A stretch of 15,424 bases of DNA from Bacteroidales bacterium UBA6229 (GTDB lineage Bacteria; Bacteroidota; Bacteroidia; Bacteroidales; F082). This document shows positions 1 to 6,528 of this stretch, one piece after another (position 1 is the stretch's first letter; each line of letters opens with the position of its first letter). The stretch is taken from the NCBI GenBank assembly GCA_002440975.1, contig DJWN01000036.1, forward strand, positions 1 to 15,424, given 5' to 3'. The notes under the pieces were generated by a model. That model was given only the letters and a program-made list of their open reading frames with translations. It did not search any database and was not told where the DNA came from. Position numbers and translations under genes: made by a program.

Positions 1-69
1 GAATTTGTGGTAAATGTGATTGTGCGAGCATACAAAAACAGCGGGCTGTCGTGGTATAGAATCGATTAG
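1..69 (+). CDS. Possible C-terminal end of an unidentified gene (5' part outside window)
   Basis: Frame 1 is open from the window edge to a TAG stop at 67-69, giving 22 residues that end in NSGLSWYRID. The composition (hydrophobic VVNVIV followed by a polar, aromatic tail) looks like a normal protein C-terminus, and the stop comes just before the promoter-like box of the next gene, which is where an upstream gene would be expected to end. The segment is too short to assign to a family. It could also be a chance open frame, since a 22-codon opening is not significant alone. Confidence 0.35.
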   Translation, partial: EFVVNVIVRAYKNSGLSWYRID

Positions 70-88
70 CAATTTAACGGGGTTTCTC

Positions 89-96
89 TACCTTTG
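89..96 (+). promoter_or_regulatory. Bacteroidota -7 box for the TauE-family gene
   Basis: TACCTTTG matches the TAnnTTTG -7 consensus of the Bacteroidota primary sigma factor. It ends 19 nt before the ATG at 116, giving a short leader. The -33 position has only a partial match (TTAG at 66-69). This placement argues that translation starts at 116 and not at the upstream in-frame ATG at 20, which would lie upstream of the promoter. Confidence 0.5.
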
Positions 97-115
97 CGAC
101 TTAAAATCCAAAACC

Positions 116-907
116 ATGCAATGGGCTGATATCGTAGCACTGATCGTTTCGGGAGTTTTTGTTGGGTTTATCAACACGCTTGCGGGTGGGGGCACCATTA
201 TTTCCCTTACTGTTTTTCTGCTTCTCGGGCTTCCTATTGACATCGCCAATGGTACCAATCGAATTGCGGTGATATTGCAGAATATCACTTCGGTGCAAGC
301 ATTTCACCAAAAGAAAGTAATGAGTTGGCGCAAGGGGCTTATCCTTTCCATACCGGCAGTGCTGGGCTCGGTGATTGGAGCGCAGTTGGCTGTGGATATT
401 GACCGCGAAGCCTTCGAAAAGGCGATTGCTGTGGTGATGTTGCTGATGATTTTCTTCATGTTTTTTAAACCTTCCCAGTTTCTTGCCGGACGCGCTGACC
501 TTTTGAACCGCAAGCCGGACTGGAAGCAAATGCTGATTTTTTTTGGTATCGGAATCTATGGCGGGATGTTTCAGGTGGGCGTGGGGTATTTTTTACTTGC
601 TGCACTGGTGCTTGGGGTGGGTTTTGATCTGGTGCGTGCCAATGCCATCAAGGTTTTAATCGTATTGATTTACACCATTTTTGCCCTGGGCGTATTTGTT
701 TTTAATGATGCCGTAAACTGGAAGTTTGGGCTTATCCATGCCATCGGAAACATTGTGGGAGCTTATGTGGCTTCGCATATGGCCGTGAACAAGGGAGTGG
801 TATTTGTGAAGTGGGTGATTATCATTGTGATCATTCTCACTTCGGCGCAGTTGCTTGATTTGTATGATCTTAACGATTTGCTGAAGCTCATCATGAATCG
901 CCCCTGA
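116..907 (+). CDS. Sulfite exporter TauE/SafE family integral membrane protein
   Basis: A 263-residue inner-membrane protein, almost entirely hydrophobic with roughly eight membrane-spanning stretches, matching the usual length of TauE/SafE transporters. The first repeat shows the family pattern: a glycine-rich loop (NTLAGGGTIISL), then LPIDIANGTNRIAV. The second half repeats it as GIYGGMFQVGVGYFLL and VRANAIKVL. The family exports sulfite, sulfoacetate or other organosulfur anions; the substrate here cannot be read from sequence. The frame is open back to an ATG at 20, but that extension is polar, overlaps the -7 box at 89-96 and the possible end of an upstream gene, so ATG 116 is preferred. 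The next gene in the same direction has its own -7 box, so this is probably a single-gene transcript. Confidence 0.85.
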   Translation: MQWADIVALIVSGVFVGFINTLAGGGTIISLTVFLLLGLPIDIANGTNRIAVILQNITSVQAFHQKKVMSWRKGLILSIPAVLGSVIGAQLAVDIDREAFEKAIAVVMLLMIFFMFFKPSQFLAGRADLLNRKPDWKQMLIFFGIGIYGGMFQVGVGYFLLAALVLGVGFDLVRANAIKVLIVLIYTIFALGVFVFNDAVNWKFGLIHAIGNIVGAYVASHMAVNKGVVFVKWVIIIVIILTSAQLLDLYDLNDLLKLIMNRP

Positions 908-936
908 TAGTTGAAATGCGTTTTGCCACAATGATT

Positions 937-944
937 TATCTTTG
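937..944 (+). promoter_or_regulatory. Bacteroidota -7 box for the asparaginase gene
   Basis: TATCTTTG matches TAnnTTTG exactly and ends 28 nt before the ATG at 973. A TTG at 911-913 could serve as -33 element with a 23-nt spacer, longer than the usual 19. The box suggests this gene is transcribed independently of the exporter gene upstream. Confidence 0.45.
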
Positions 945-972
945 ATGGCTAATCACCCTAAAAGCCCAGCTC

Positions 973-1995
973 ATGAAAATGTTTCGTGTTCTTATTGCAA
1001 TTACGTTTATATGGAGTTTAAATGCCTGTGAAAGACCTGCTGAACAGATGGAGCGTCCTGCCTATGCCCTGGCTATTCACGGAGGTGCCGGCGTGATCAA
1101 GGCAGAGCTGATGAGTCCGGAACAGGATAGTCTTTACAGGAATTCACTACATGAGGCTTTGAGCGCAGGAGAAGAGATTTTGAAAGCTGGCGGCTCCAGT
1201 CTGGATGCGGTAATCACTGCAATTACTATCTTAGAAGATAATCCGCTTTTTAATGCCGGTTGTGGAGCGGTTTTCAATGCCAATGGATTTATTGAGCATG
1301 ACGCTTCTATTATGCAGGGTTCGGATAAAAATGCCGGTGCGGTAGGTGCCGTGAGAAATATTAAAAATCCCATTTTGGCAGCACGCCAGGTGATGGAAGC
1401 CAGTCTGCATGTATTTTTGGTGCGAGAAGGCGCAGAGCAGTTTGCTGCTTTGCAGGGTTTACAAATTGTTGACCCTTCTTGGTTTATGGTGTCGAAACAA
1501 CGGAAGAAGTATGAGGACACAAAAGCGACAATGCTTGAACGGGAAATTCCGCTTGGCGAGAAACACGGCACTGTGGGTGCCGTTGCTTTGGATAATGCCG
1601 GCAATCTGGCAGCTGGAACTTCAACCGGCGGGATGCATTTCAAACATCAGGGCAGGTTGGGCGATTCACCGGTGATAGGTGCCGGCACCTGGGCTGATAA
1701 CGCCAGCTGTGCTGTTTCGGCTACGGGTCATGGCGAATATTTCATCCGCCTGGGAGTGGCGCAGGATATTGCTTCACGAATGGTTTACGGCGGACAAAGC
1801 CTGAATGAAGCCGCTGATCAGGTGGTGATGCATGAGCTGGTGCAGCTGGATGCCGGAGGAGGCATTATTGCCCTGGATAAGGATGGAAATATTTGTATGC
1901 CTTTCAACACAGCTGGTATGTTCAGGGCAAGCGTGAAGGCTGGCGAACTGCCATTTATAGGATTGTATGCTTCGGATAGCCTGCTGGTGAATTAG
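973..1995 (+). CDS. Isoaspartyl peptidase / plant-type L-asparaginase (Ntn hydrolase), lipoprotein
   Basis: A 340-residue type 2 asparaginase family protein. These enzymes cleave isoaspartyl dipeptides and L-asparagine. The precursor cuts itself before a threonine that becomes the N-terminal nucleophile of the beta subunit. Here the cleavage site is G199-T200 in KHGTVGAVALDNAGNLAAGT, followed by STGGM, the RLGDSPVIGAGTWADN substrate loop, SATGHGEYFIR and the C-terminal PFNTAGMFRA, all family hallmarks. The alpha part starts with ALAIHGGAG. Residues 1-19 form a lipoprotein signal ending in the lipobox LNAC (Cys19), so the enzyme should be anchored in the envelope, probably scavenging isoaspartyl peptides or asparagine outside the cytoplasm. 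It ends 3 bp from the end of the convergent dCMP deaminase gene. Confidence 0.92.
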   Translation: MKMFRVLIAITFIWSLNACERPAEQMERPAYALAIHGGAGVIKAELMSPEQDSLYRNSLHEALSAGEEILKAGGSSLDAVITAITILEDNPLFNAGCGAVFNANGFIEHDASIMQGSDKNAGAVGAVRNIKNPILAARQVMEASLHVFLVREGAEQFAALQGLQIVDPSWFMVSKQRKKYEDTKATMLEREIPLGEKHGTVGAVALDNAGNLAAGTSTGGMHFKHQGRLGDSPVIGAGTWADNASCAVSATGHGEYFIRLGVAQDIASRMVYGGQSLNEAADQVVMHELVQLDAGGGIIALDKDGNICMPFNTAGMFRASVKAGELPFIGLYASDSLLVN

Positions 1996-1998
1996 GTC

Positions 1999-2508
1999 TT
2001 ACTGTTTTTCGTATTGTTGAATTTCGTTGTGAATGAATTCCAGCGATACACCGGCTTCCTTAAACATGGCTTCTGATTCGGCTCCGGCATGGTATTTTCT
2101 CTCACAAACAACCCTTTCGATGCCGCAGTTGATAATCAACATGGCGCAGGTGCGGCAGGGCGTCATCCTGCAATAGAGTGTGCTTCCTTCGAGGGCAATG
2201 CCGCGGCGGGCAGCTTGTGTGATGGCATTTTGTTCGGCATGAACGGTTCGCACACAATGTTGGGTAACACTTCCATCTTCATGAATCACTTTTTTCATCA
2301 GGTGACCCACATCATCGCAATGAGGCAATCCACGGGGCGATCCCACATATCCGGTAACGAGGATTTGCCGGTCTTTCACAATCACACAGCCACTGCGGCC
2401 ACGATCGCAGGTGGCTCTGCTGGCAACGGTATCGGCAAGTTTTAGGAAATATTCGTCCCAGCTGGGACGAAGATGCAAAGCTTGTTTGGGAGGTTGATTA
2501 TCACTCAT
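1999..2508 (-). CDS. dCMP deaminase (zinc-dependent deoxycytidylate deaminase)
   Basis: A 169-residue cytidine/deoxycytidylate deaminase. It converts dCMP to dUMP, feeding thymidylate synthesis in the cytoplasm. The zinc site is complete: HAE at 90-92 (His90 ligand, Glu92 proton shuttle) and PCRTC at 117-121 (Cys118 and Cys121 ligands). An upstream RATCDRGRSGCVIV segment (residues 31-44) and LPHCDD (61-66) match dCMP deaminases rather than cytidine or tRNA deaminases. The start codon overlaps the stop of the upstream kinase-like gene by 4 bp (ATGA), implying translational coupling. It is the last gene of a three-gene operon transcribed from about 3687. Known dCMP deaminases can also carry an allosteric dCTP site; I cannot judge that here. 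Confidence 0.92.
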   Translation of the reverse strand: MSDNQPPKQALHLRPSWDEYFLKLADTVASRATCDRGRSGCVIVKDRQILVTGYVGSPRGLPHCDDVGHLMKKVIHEDGSVTQHCVRTVHAEQNAITQAARRGIALEGSTLYCRMTPCRTCAMLIINCGIERVVCERKYHAGAESEAMFKEAGVSLEFIHNEIQQYEKQ

Positions 2509-3077
2509 AGATTGATTTTTTGGAGGGCTTTTTCTATCTGTTCGTATAGTGCAGAAAGATCGCCATTATTGGTAAACACTTCATCAGCCTGTTCGATGCA
2601 GGCTTTCAGGTTTTGCTTGTTTGGGTCGCTGGCATTCATTTCGCGGGCTTCATTCTTTAAAAAAGTTTCAAAACTAACGGCATCGGTTTCCGATTTTCGG
2701 CTTTGAATCCGTTCGTATCGCAGCTCAGGTGCTGCATCCACAGCCCACAGAAAAAAGGGTCCTTTATCCCGTAGCGATTGAATCTCGCCTGGTGTTCGGA
2801 TACTTTCAATGATGCAGGGCGCACCTTGCTCAAGGGCTTTCAGATAGAGCTGATCTGTAACAAAGCTCGGACTGTTTGCAGCACGCAGCGCGTTGGCAGT
2901 TTGTGTCATGGTATCGCGATTCACTTCTTTGCCGGCAGCTTCAATCTGTTCAATCAAGAAGGATCTCACAGAATAATGTGCAAAACCTTTTTTACTGACC
3001 AGATAATTTACAATTGTTCCTTTGCCTGCTCCCAGCGTCCCTGTAATGCCGATGACGATCATTTTTTTATCCTGCAT
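2505..3077 (-). CDS. P-loop nucleotide kinase-like protein (AAA_18 / dephospho-CoA kinase-like fold)
   Basis: A 190-residue P-loop NTPase with a clear Walker A motif GTLGAGKGT at residues 13-21, after the typical IVIGITG beta strand. The following VNYLVSKKGFAHYSVRSFL resembles the nucleoside-binding start of dephospho-CoA and deoxynucleotide monophosphate kinases, and RYERIQSRK near residue 105 resembles a lid arginine motif. The substrate is unknown. It overlaps the dCMP deaminase start by 4 bp and sits downstream of a LOG nucleotide hydrolase, so a role with (deoxy)nucleoside monophosphates is likely. A kinase-like domain followed by a dCMP deaminase domain is the arrangement found fused in fungal Dcd1 and the phage-defence protein DcdV/AvcD. 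The start is ambiguous: ATG 3077 overlaps the LOG stop by 11 bp, while ATG 3062 (MIVIGI) begins 4 bp after it. Confidence 0.8.
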   Translation of the reverse strand: MQDKKMIVIGITGTLGAGKGTIVNYLVSKKGFAHYSVRSFLIEQIEAAGKEVNRDTMTQTANALRAANSPSFVTDQLYLKALEQGAPCIIESIRTPGEIQSLRDKGPFFLWAVDAAPELRYERIQSRKSETDAVSFETFLKNEAREMNASDPNKQNLKACIEQADEVFTNNGDLSALYEQIEKALQKINL

Positions 3078-3663
3078 GGCTTTCGGTTTTGAGGTCGCTG
3101 ATCCATTTGTCCATTTCCACCGGTGTGAAGCTGTTCAGCTTTTGCAGGAGTGCTATTGGTTCGAGCGAAACAATGAGTGACGACCGATGTTCTTCGCGGA
3201 TAAATCCTTCTGAAACACCATGATCCAGGAAACGAAGCAGGTAATCAAAATAGCCTTTGGTGTTGAGTAAGGCAAGCGGTTTATCGCTCAGACGTAACTG
3301 CATCAAAGTCAGAACTTCTGTGATCTCATCCAGCGTTCCAAAACCACCCGGAAGTGCTACAAAAGCATCGGCCATTTCGAGCATTCGGGTTTTGCGCTCG
3401 GCTAGGCTGCTAACAGTTATCATCTGATGAATGCCATTATGAGCCACTTCTTTGTCGATCAGGTGCTGGGGCATGATGCCGGTAACATGTCCGCCATGAG
3501 CCATCAGCGTGTCGGCGAGCACTTTCATCAGACCAACAGAAGCACCCCCATAAATAAGATCTATCTTTCTGGCTGCCATTTGTTTGGCAAATTCCTCAGC
3601 CACTTCGCGGTAAATCCGCTGATACCCCATGCTGCTGCCGCAAAAAACACAAATACGCTTCAT
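3067..3663 (-). CDS. LOG family protein (TIGR00730; nucleoside 5'-monophosphate phosphoribohydrolase)
   Basis: A 198-residue Rossmann-fold protein of the LOG ('lonely guy') family, which removes ribose 5-phosphate from cytokinin-type or other nucleoside 5'-monophosphates. The family signature PGGFGTLDE lies at 105-113, preceded by the nucleotide-binding YGGASVGLMKVLAD (38-51) and ERKTRMLEMADAFVALPGG. The N-terminus ICVFCGSS is standard for the family, and the length is typical. An AAGGAAG ribosome-binding site lies 5 nt before ATG 3663, and a -7 box (TAACTTTG) lies at 3687-3694, so this is the first gene of the operon with the kinase-like and dCMP deaminase genes. In bacteria the physiological substrate is often unclear (AMP or other NMPs), so a housekeeping nucleotide-salvage role is inferred. 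Confidence 0.9.
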   Translation of the reverse strand: MKRICVFCGSSMGYQRIYREVAEEFAKQMAARKIDLIYGGASVGLMKVLADTLMAHGGHVTGIMPQHLIDKEVAHNGIHQMITVSSLAERKTRMLEMADAFVALPGGFGTLDEITEVLTLMQLRLSDKPLALLNTKGYFDYLLRFLDHGVSEGFIREEHRSSLIVSLEPIALLQKLNSFTPVEMDKWISDLKTESHAG

Positions 3664-3686
3664 TGTTTCTTCCTTAAAATGATTGG

Positions 3687-3694
3687 CAAAGTTA
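3687..3694 (-). promoter_or_regulatory. Bacteroidota -7 box for the LOG-kinase-dCMP deaminase operon
   Basis: Read on the minus strand, the sequence is TAACTTTG, a full TAnnTTTG match 23 nt before the ATG at 3663 and upstream of an AAGGAAG ribosome-binding site (3669-3675). No good -33 TTTG is present at the usual spacing; a TTG exists only 15 nt upstream. Confidence 0.5.
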
Positions 3695-3720
3695 AACTTT
3701 TCGGTCTGGCAATTTTGCCT

Positions 3721-4869
3721 TTAGTGGTTTGTAATTTGTCGGCAGATGGCATCAAACATGGCAATGCCTGTCGGGATTAGCTCATCAGGAAAATCATAAT
3801 CGGGATTGTGCAGGGCAGGATGGTTTTTGCCCGAGCCAATTCCGAACAAGGTGATAGGTCCAAATTTTCCAAAATGTCCAAAGTCTTCCGACCACCTGAA
3901 AGATGTTTCCAGTTTAATAACTTTGAACTTATTTTGTTTTGCAGCATTTTCGGCTAGTATTGTTAGCTGGCTATCGTTTACGGTAGCAGCAAAAGGCTCG
4001 TGGCTGCTGTTTTGCAATTCGAGTTTATATTCTTTGGCGATTTGTTCTGCCAAATCAAGGCATTGTTGCTGCATGGCTTCCAGTGTTTCGTCTTCAAAAC
4101 TGCGGATGGTCACCCAACAAAACGCTTCTCCGGGAGAGGTTCCAAAAGCTTCATCGCCAAGTCGGGCATGGGTTATCGTAAGTAGCTTGAAGACCTTTTC
4201 AGCTTCCCAATTCTTTTTCAGCTGCTCCAGTTCCAGCATCAGCTTTGCCAGAGCAGTAGCAGGATTGAGGCCTGTTTCGGGCTGTGAGGCGTGTGCTGTG
4301 CGGCCAATAAAATGGATTTTAATCCCCACCGAAGCAGCCGCAAAAGTTTGTTCCCGTAAAACAACAGTATGTCGTTCAAAACCGGGTAAATTATGCAGCG
4401 CAAAAGCCAGATCGGGTTTTATGCTTTCAAATTGTGGATCCTTGATTACATGCAAGGCTCCTTGTCCGGTTTCTTCGGCTGGTTGGAAAAGGAGTATGAC
4501 TTCGCCTTTTTCAGGTGGTTTTTCATTCAGCAATAGCGCAAAACCTGCCAATATGCTGCTATGCCCATCATGTCCGCAAAGATGTGCAATGCCGTTATTT
4601 ATTGAAGCATAACTCAGCTCATTTTTCTCCTGAATGGGTAAGGCATCCATGTCGGCACGAAAAAGGACACGTTTTCCAGGGGCTTTCCCTTTGAAAACCA
4701 AAGCAATTCCGTTACCTCCCAAATTTTGGAGAACCTGGTCAGGTTTTAAGGTTTTCAAAAAGTTTAGCAGTCGGTTTGCTGTATTATTTTCCTGACCCGA
4801 AAGTTCAGGATTGGCATGTAGTTCCTGCCGCAGCCGGACAAGTTTTTCTGTTTCTTGTGTTGCAATCAT
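3721..4869 (-). CDS. M20 family metallo-amidohydrolase (IAA-amino acid hydrolase / hippurate hydrolase type)
   Basis: A 382-residue M20D-type aminoacylase or amidohydrolase, predicted cytoplasmic because no signal peptide is seen. These enzymes hydrolyse N-acyl amino acids using two metal ions. The sequence shows RQELHANPELSGQE at the N-terminus, RADMDALPIQE (71-81), the metal-binding CGHDGHSS (Cys98, His100), QPAEETGQGA with Glu132/Glu133, HN at 159-160, the dimerisation-domain GRTAHASQPETGLNP (189-203), and the C-terminal metal ligand His354 in HNPDYDFP. The set is complete and the length normal, so it should be active; the acyl substrate cannot be predicted. It is transcribed away from manA. 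A TACTTTTG box ends only 4 nt before the ATG, and no alternative ATG, GTG or TTG follows within the first 70 codons, suggesting a leaderless mRNA. Confidence 0.9.
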   Translation of the reverse strand: MIATQETEKLVRLRQELHANPELSGQENNTANRLLNFLKTLKPDQVLQNLGGNGIALVFKGKAPGKRVLFRADMDALPIQEKNELSYASINNGIAHLCGHDGHSSILAGFALLLNEKPPEKGEVILLFQPAEETGQGALHVIKDPQFESIKPDLAFALHNLPGFERHTVVLREQTFAAASVGIKIHFIGRTAHASQPETGLNPATALAKLMLELEQLKKNWEAEKVFKLLTITHARLGDEAFGTSPGEAFCWVTIRSFEDETLEAMQQQCLDLAEQIAKEYKLELQNSSHEPFAATVNDSQLTILAENAAKQNKFKVIKLETSFRWSEDFGHFGKFGPITLFGIGSGKNHPALHNPDYDFPDELIPTGIAMFDAICRQITNH

Positions 4870-4873
4870 CCTA

Positions 4874-4881
4874 CAAAAGTA
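4874..4881 (-). promoter_or_regulatory. Bacteroidota -7 box for the M20 amidohydrolase gene
   Basis: On the minus strand this reads TACTTTTG, an exact TAnnTTTG match identical to the manA box on the other strand. It lies only 4 nt from the ATG at 4869, so transcription would begin at or next to the start codon. Confidence 0.45.
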
Positions 4882-4928
4882 GTGGAAATCAGGAAAAGGA
4901 TCGGGTGAAGCATCTTTGAGGATTTGCG

Positions 4929-4936
4929 TACTTTTG
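4929..4936 (+). promoter_or_regulatory. Bacteroidota -7 box for manA
   Basis: TACTTTTG matches TAnnTTTG and ends 7 nt before ATG 4944 and 16 nt before the in-frame ATG 4953. The transcript would have almost no leader for the first start, or about 10 nt for the second. Confidence 0.45.
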
Positions 4937-4943
4937 TGCCAAA

Positions 4944-5936
4944 ATGAATGACATGCAAAGTATCTATCCGATAAAATTCAAACCGATATTCAAAGATAAG
5001 ATTTGGGGCGGGCAAAAGATCAAAAGTATATTAAATATGGATTTTGGCGAGCTTCCCAATTGCGGTGAGGTGTGGCTGCTTTCGGGTGTTGAAGGGGATC
5101 CTTCGGTAGTTGAAAACGGTTATCTGGCCGGCAATGAACTCAACGAGCTCGTTGAAGTTTTTATGGGCGATTTGGTTGGCGATCGGGTGTATGATCGTTT
5201 TGGCGATCAGTTTCCGATTCTTGTCAAGGTGATCGACTCCAGCGACTGGCTTTCCATTCAGGTTCATCCGGATGATGCCCTTGCCCGCAAGCGGGGAATT
5301 GGTTACGGTAAAACGGAGATGTGGTATGTGATGCAGGCCGATAAGGATGCGCAGCTCATCAGTGGTTTCAACAAAGAGATGAACAAGGAAGAATACCTTA
5401 AAGTGCTGGAGGCTGGTGAATTGAAATCGGTGATGAATTATGAAGCTGTGCAGGCCGGTGATGTGTTTTTTATGCCCGCAGGTCGTGTTCATGCTTTGGG
5501 GCCAGGCACACTGATTGCCGAAATTCAGCAAACCAGCGACACCACCTATCGCATTTACGACTGGGACAGGGTGGATCATACCGGGCAGATGCGTGAGCTG
5601 CATACCGAAGAAGCCCTGGATGCTATCGACTTTGAGCTTCCTGAAGAAGTAAAAACAACTTACGAAGCCCAATTGAATCATACCTCCAAAGTGATAGAAT
5701 CGCCTTATTTTACAACAAATATGTTGCAGTTTGATCAGGGCATCAAAAAAGATTATTCGCAGTTGGATTCTTTTGTGATGTTGTTTAATGTGGAAGGCAG
5801 CTGTATGCTCGATTGGGGAGCTGAGGAAAAAATGACCCTAAAAGCCGGAGAAATAGTGCTGATTCCCAATCTTATTCATGCGGTGGCACTTTATCCGGAT
5901 GCTACTTGCAAAATCCTTGAAGTTTATATCCAATAG
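4944..5936 (+). CDS. manA: Mannose-6-phosphate isomerase, class I (zinc-dependent)
   Basis: A 330-residue type I phosphomannose isomerase, interconverting fructose 6-phosphate and mannose 6-phosphate in the cytoplasm. This supplies GDP-mannose and related sugars for surface glycans or allows mannose use. Zinc-site and catalytic motifs are present: IQVHPDD (Gln106, His108), KTEMWYVM (Glu125), PAGRVHALGPG (His183) and QQTSDTTYRIYDWDR with the catalytic arginine at about 203. The N-terminal PIFKDKIWGG is typical of the short, Bacillus-like form of the enzyme. The length fits that form, with no fused nucleotidyltransferase. ATG 4953 (MQSIYPIKF) is an alternative start that matches family N-termini and leaves more room after the -7 box. 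The next operon starts 85 nt downstream. Confidence 0.95.
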   Translation: MNDMQSIYPIKFKPIFKDKIWGGQKIKSILNMDFGELPNCGEVWLLSGVEGDPSVVENGYLAGNELNELVEVFMGDLVGDRVYDRFGDQFPILVKVIDSSDWLSIQVHPDDALARKRGIGYGKTEMWYVMQADKDAQLISGFNKEMNKEEYLKVLEAGELKSVMNYEAVQAGDVFFMPAGRVHALGPGTLIAEIQQTSDTTYRIYDWDRVDHTGQMRELHTEEALDAIDFELPEEVKTTYEAQLNHTSKVIESPYFTTNMLQFDQGIKKDYSQLDSFVMLFNVEGSCMLDWGAEEKMTLKAGEIVLIPNLIHAVALYPDATCKILEVYIQ

Positions 5937-6021
5937 TGCAACCAAAGCCATCAGAGGGTTGTCTTTTGAGTTAAATTACTGCTGAAATCAATTCGTTTTA
6001 AACCTAATAGTCATAGCATTT

Positions 6022-6522
6022 ATGAGAACCTCAATTTTTGTTCTTTTCGCACTTTTACTTTTTTATAGTGTTGGTTCGCTGGCGCAATCCGAAATTCCTC
6101 AGGTTACGATTAAAACCCTTGATGGAAAGCCTTTTAGCACTTCGGAGATCACCAATGAAGGCAAACCAGTAATTTTAAGTTTTTGGGCATTGTGGTGCAA
6201 ACCCTGCCAGAAAGAGTTGGATGCTTTTAACGAAAACTATGCCGACTGGCAAGAGGAAACCGGGGTAAAAATATATGCCATATCTATTGACGACAGCCGT
6301 TCCACAGCTCGCGTGATGCCGATGGTGAACGGAAAAGCCTGGGAGTTTGAGGTGCTACTCGATCCAAACAGCGATTTCAAACGTGCGATGAATGTGAATA
6401 TGATTCCGCATACTTTTCTGCTTGATGGCGAAGGCAAAATTGTGTCGCAGCATACTGCTTATTTCGAGGGTGCTGAATTTGAGCTGTATGACAAGGTGAA
6501 GAAAATAGCTGGAATTGAATAG
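6022..6522 (+). CDS. TlpA-like thiol:disulfide oxidoreductase (periplasmic thioredoxin)
   Basis: A 166-residue exported thioredoxin-fold protein. Residues 1-21 form a signal peptide (MRTSIFVLFALLLFYSVGSLA) with cleavage likely near AQS. The redox centre is WCKPC (Cys59, Cys62) in the context FWALWCKPCQKELDAF, and a cis-proline equivalent is seen in NMIPHTFLLDGEGK. It belongs to the TlpA/ResA-like AhpC-TSA group that transfers electrons to or from cysteine pairs of envelope proteins. It is followed 6 bp later by a barrel protein and then by an Omp28-like CxxC lipoprotein, suggesting that it keeps one or both in the right redox state. No strong TAnnTTTG box was found in the 85 nt upstream, so it may be read through from manA. 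Confidence 0.9.
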   Translation: MRTSIFVLFALLLFYSVGSLAQSEIPQVTIKTLDGKPFSTSEITNEGKPVILSFWALWCKPCQKELDAFNENYADWQEETGVKIYAISIDDSRSTARVMPMVNGKAWEFEVLLDPNSDFKRAMNVNMIPHTFLLDGEGKIVSQHTAYFEGAEFELYDKVKKIAGIE

Positions 6523-6528
6523 TTCAGA

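Noticed and set aside
20..115. N-terminal extension of the TauE-family gene from ATG 20
   Set aside because: It is polar, lies upstream of and across the TACCTTTG box at 89-96, and overlaps a possible end of another gene; ATG 116 begins directly with the first membrane segment.
3806..4612. Long open frame on the plus strand opposite the M20 amidohydrolase gene
   Set aside because: It is cysteine- and serine-rich with no domain; the minus strand carries a complete, motif-rich enzyme in this interval.
5939..5966. Weak stem CAACC/GGTTG followed by TCTTTTG after manA as terminator
   Set aside because: The stem has only 5 bp with a long loop and a broken T-tract; too weak to report.
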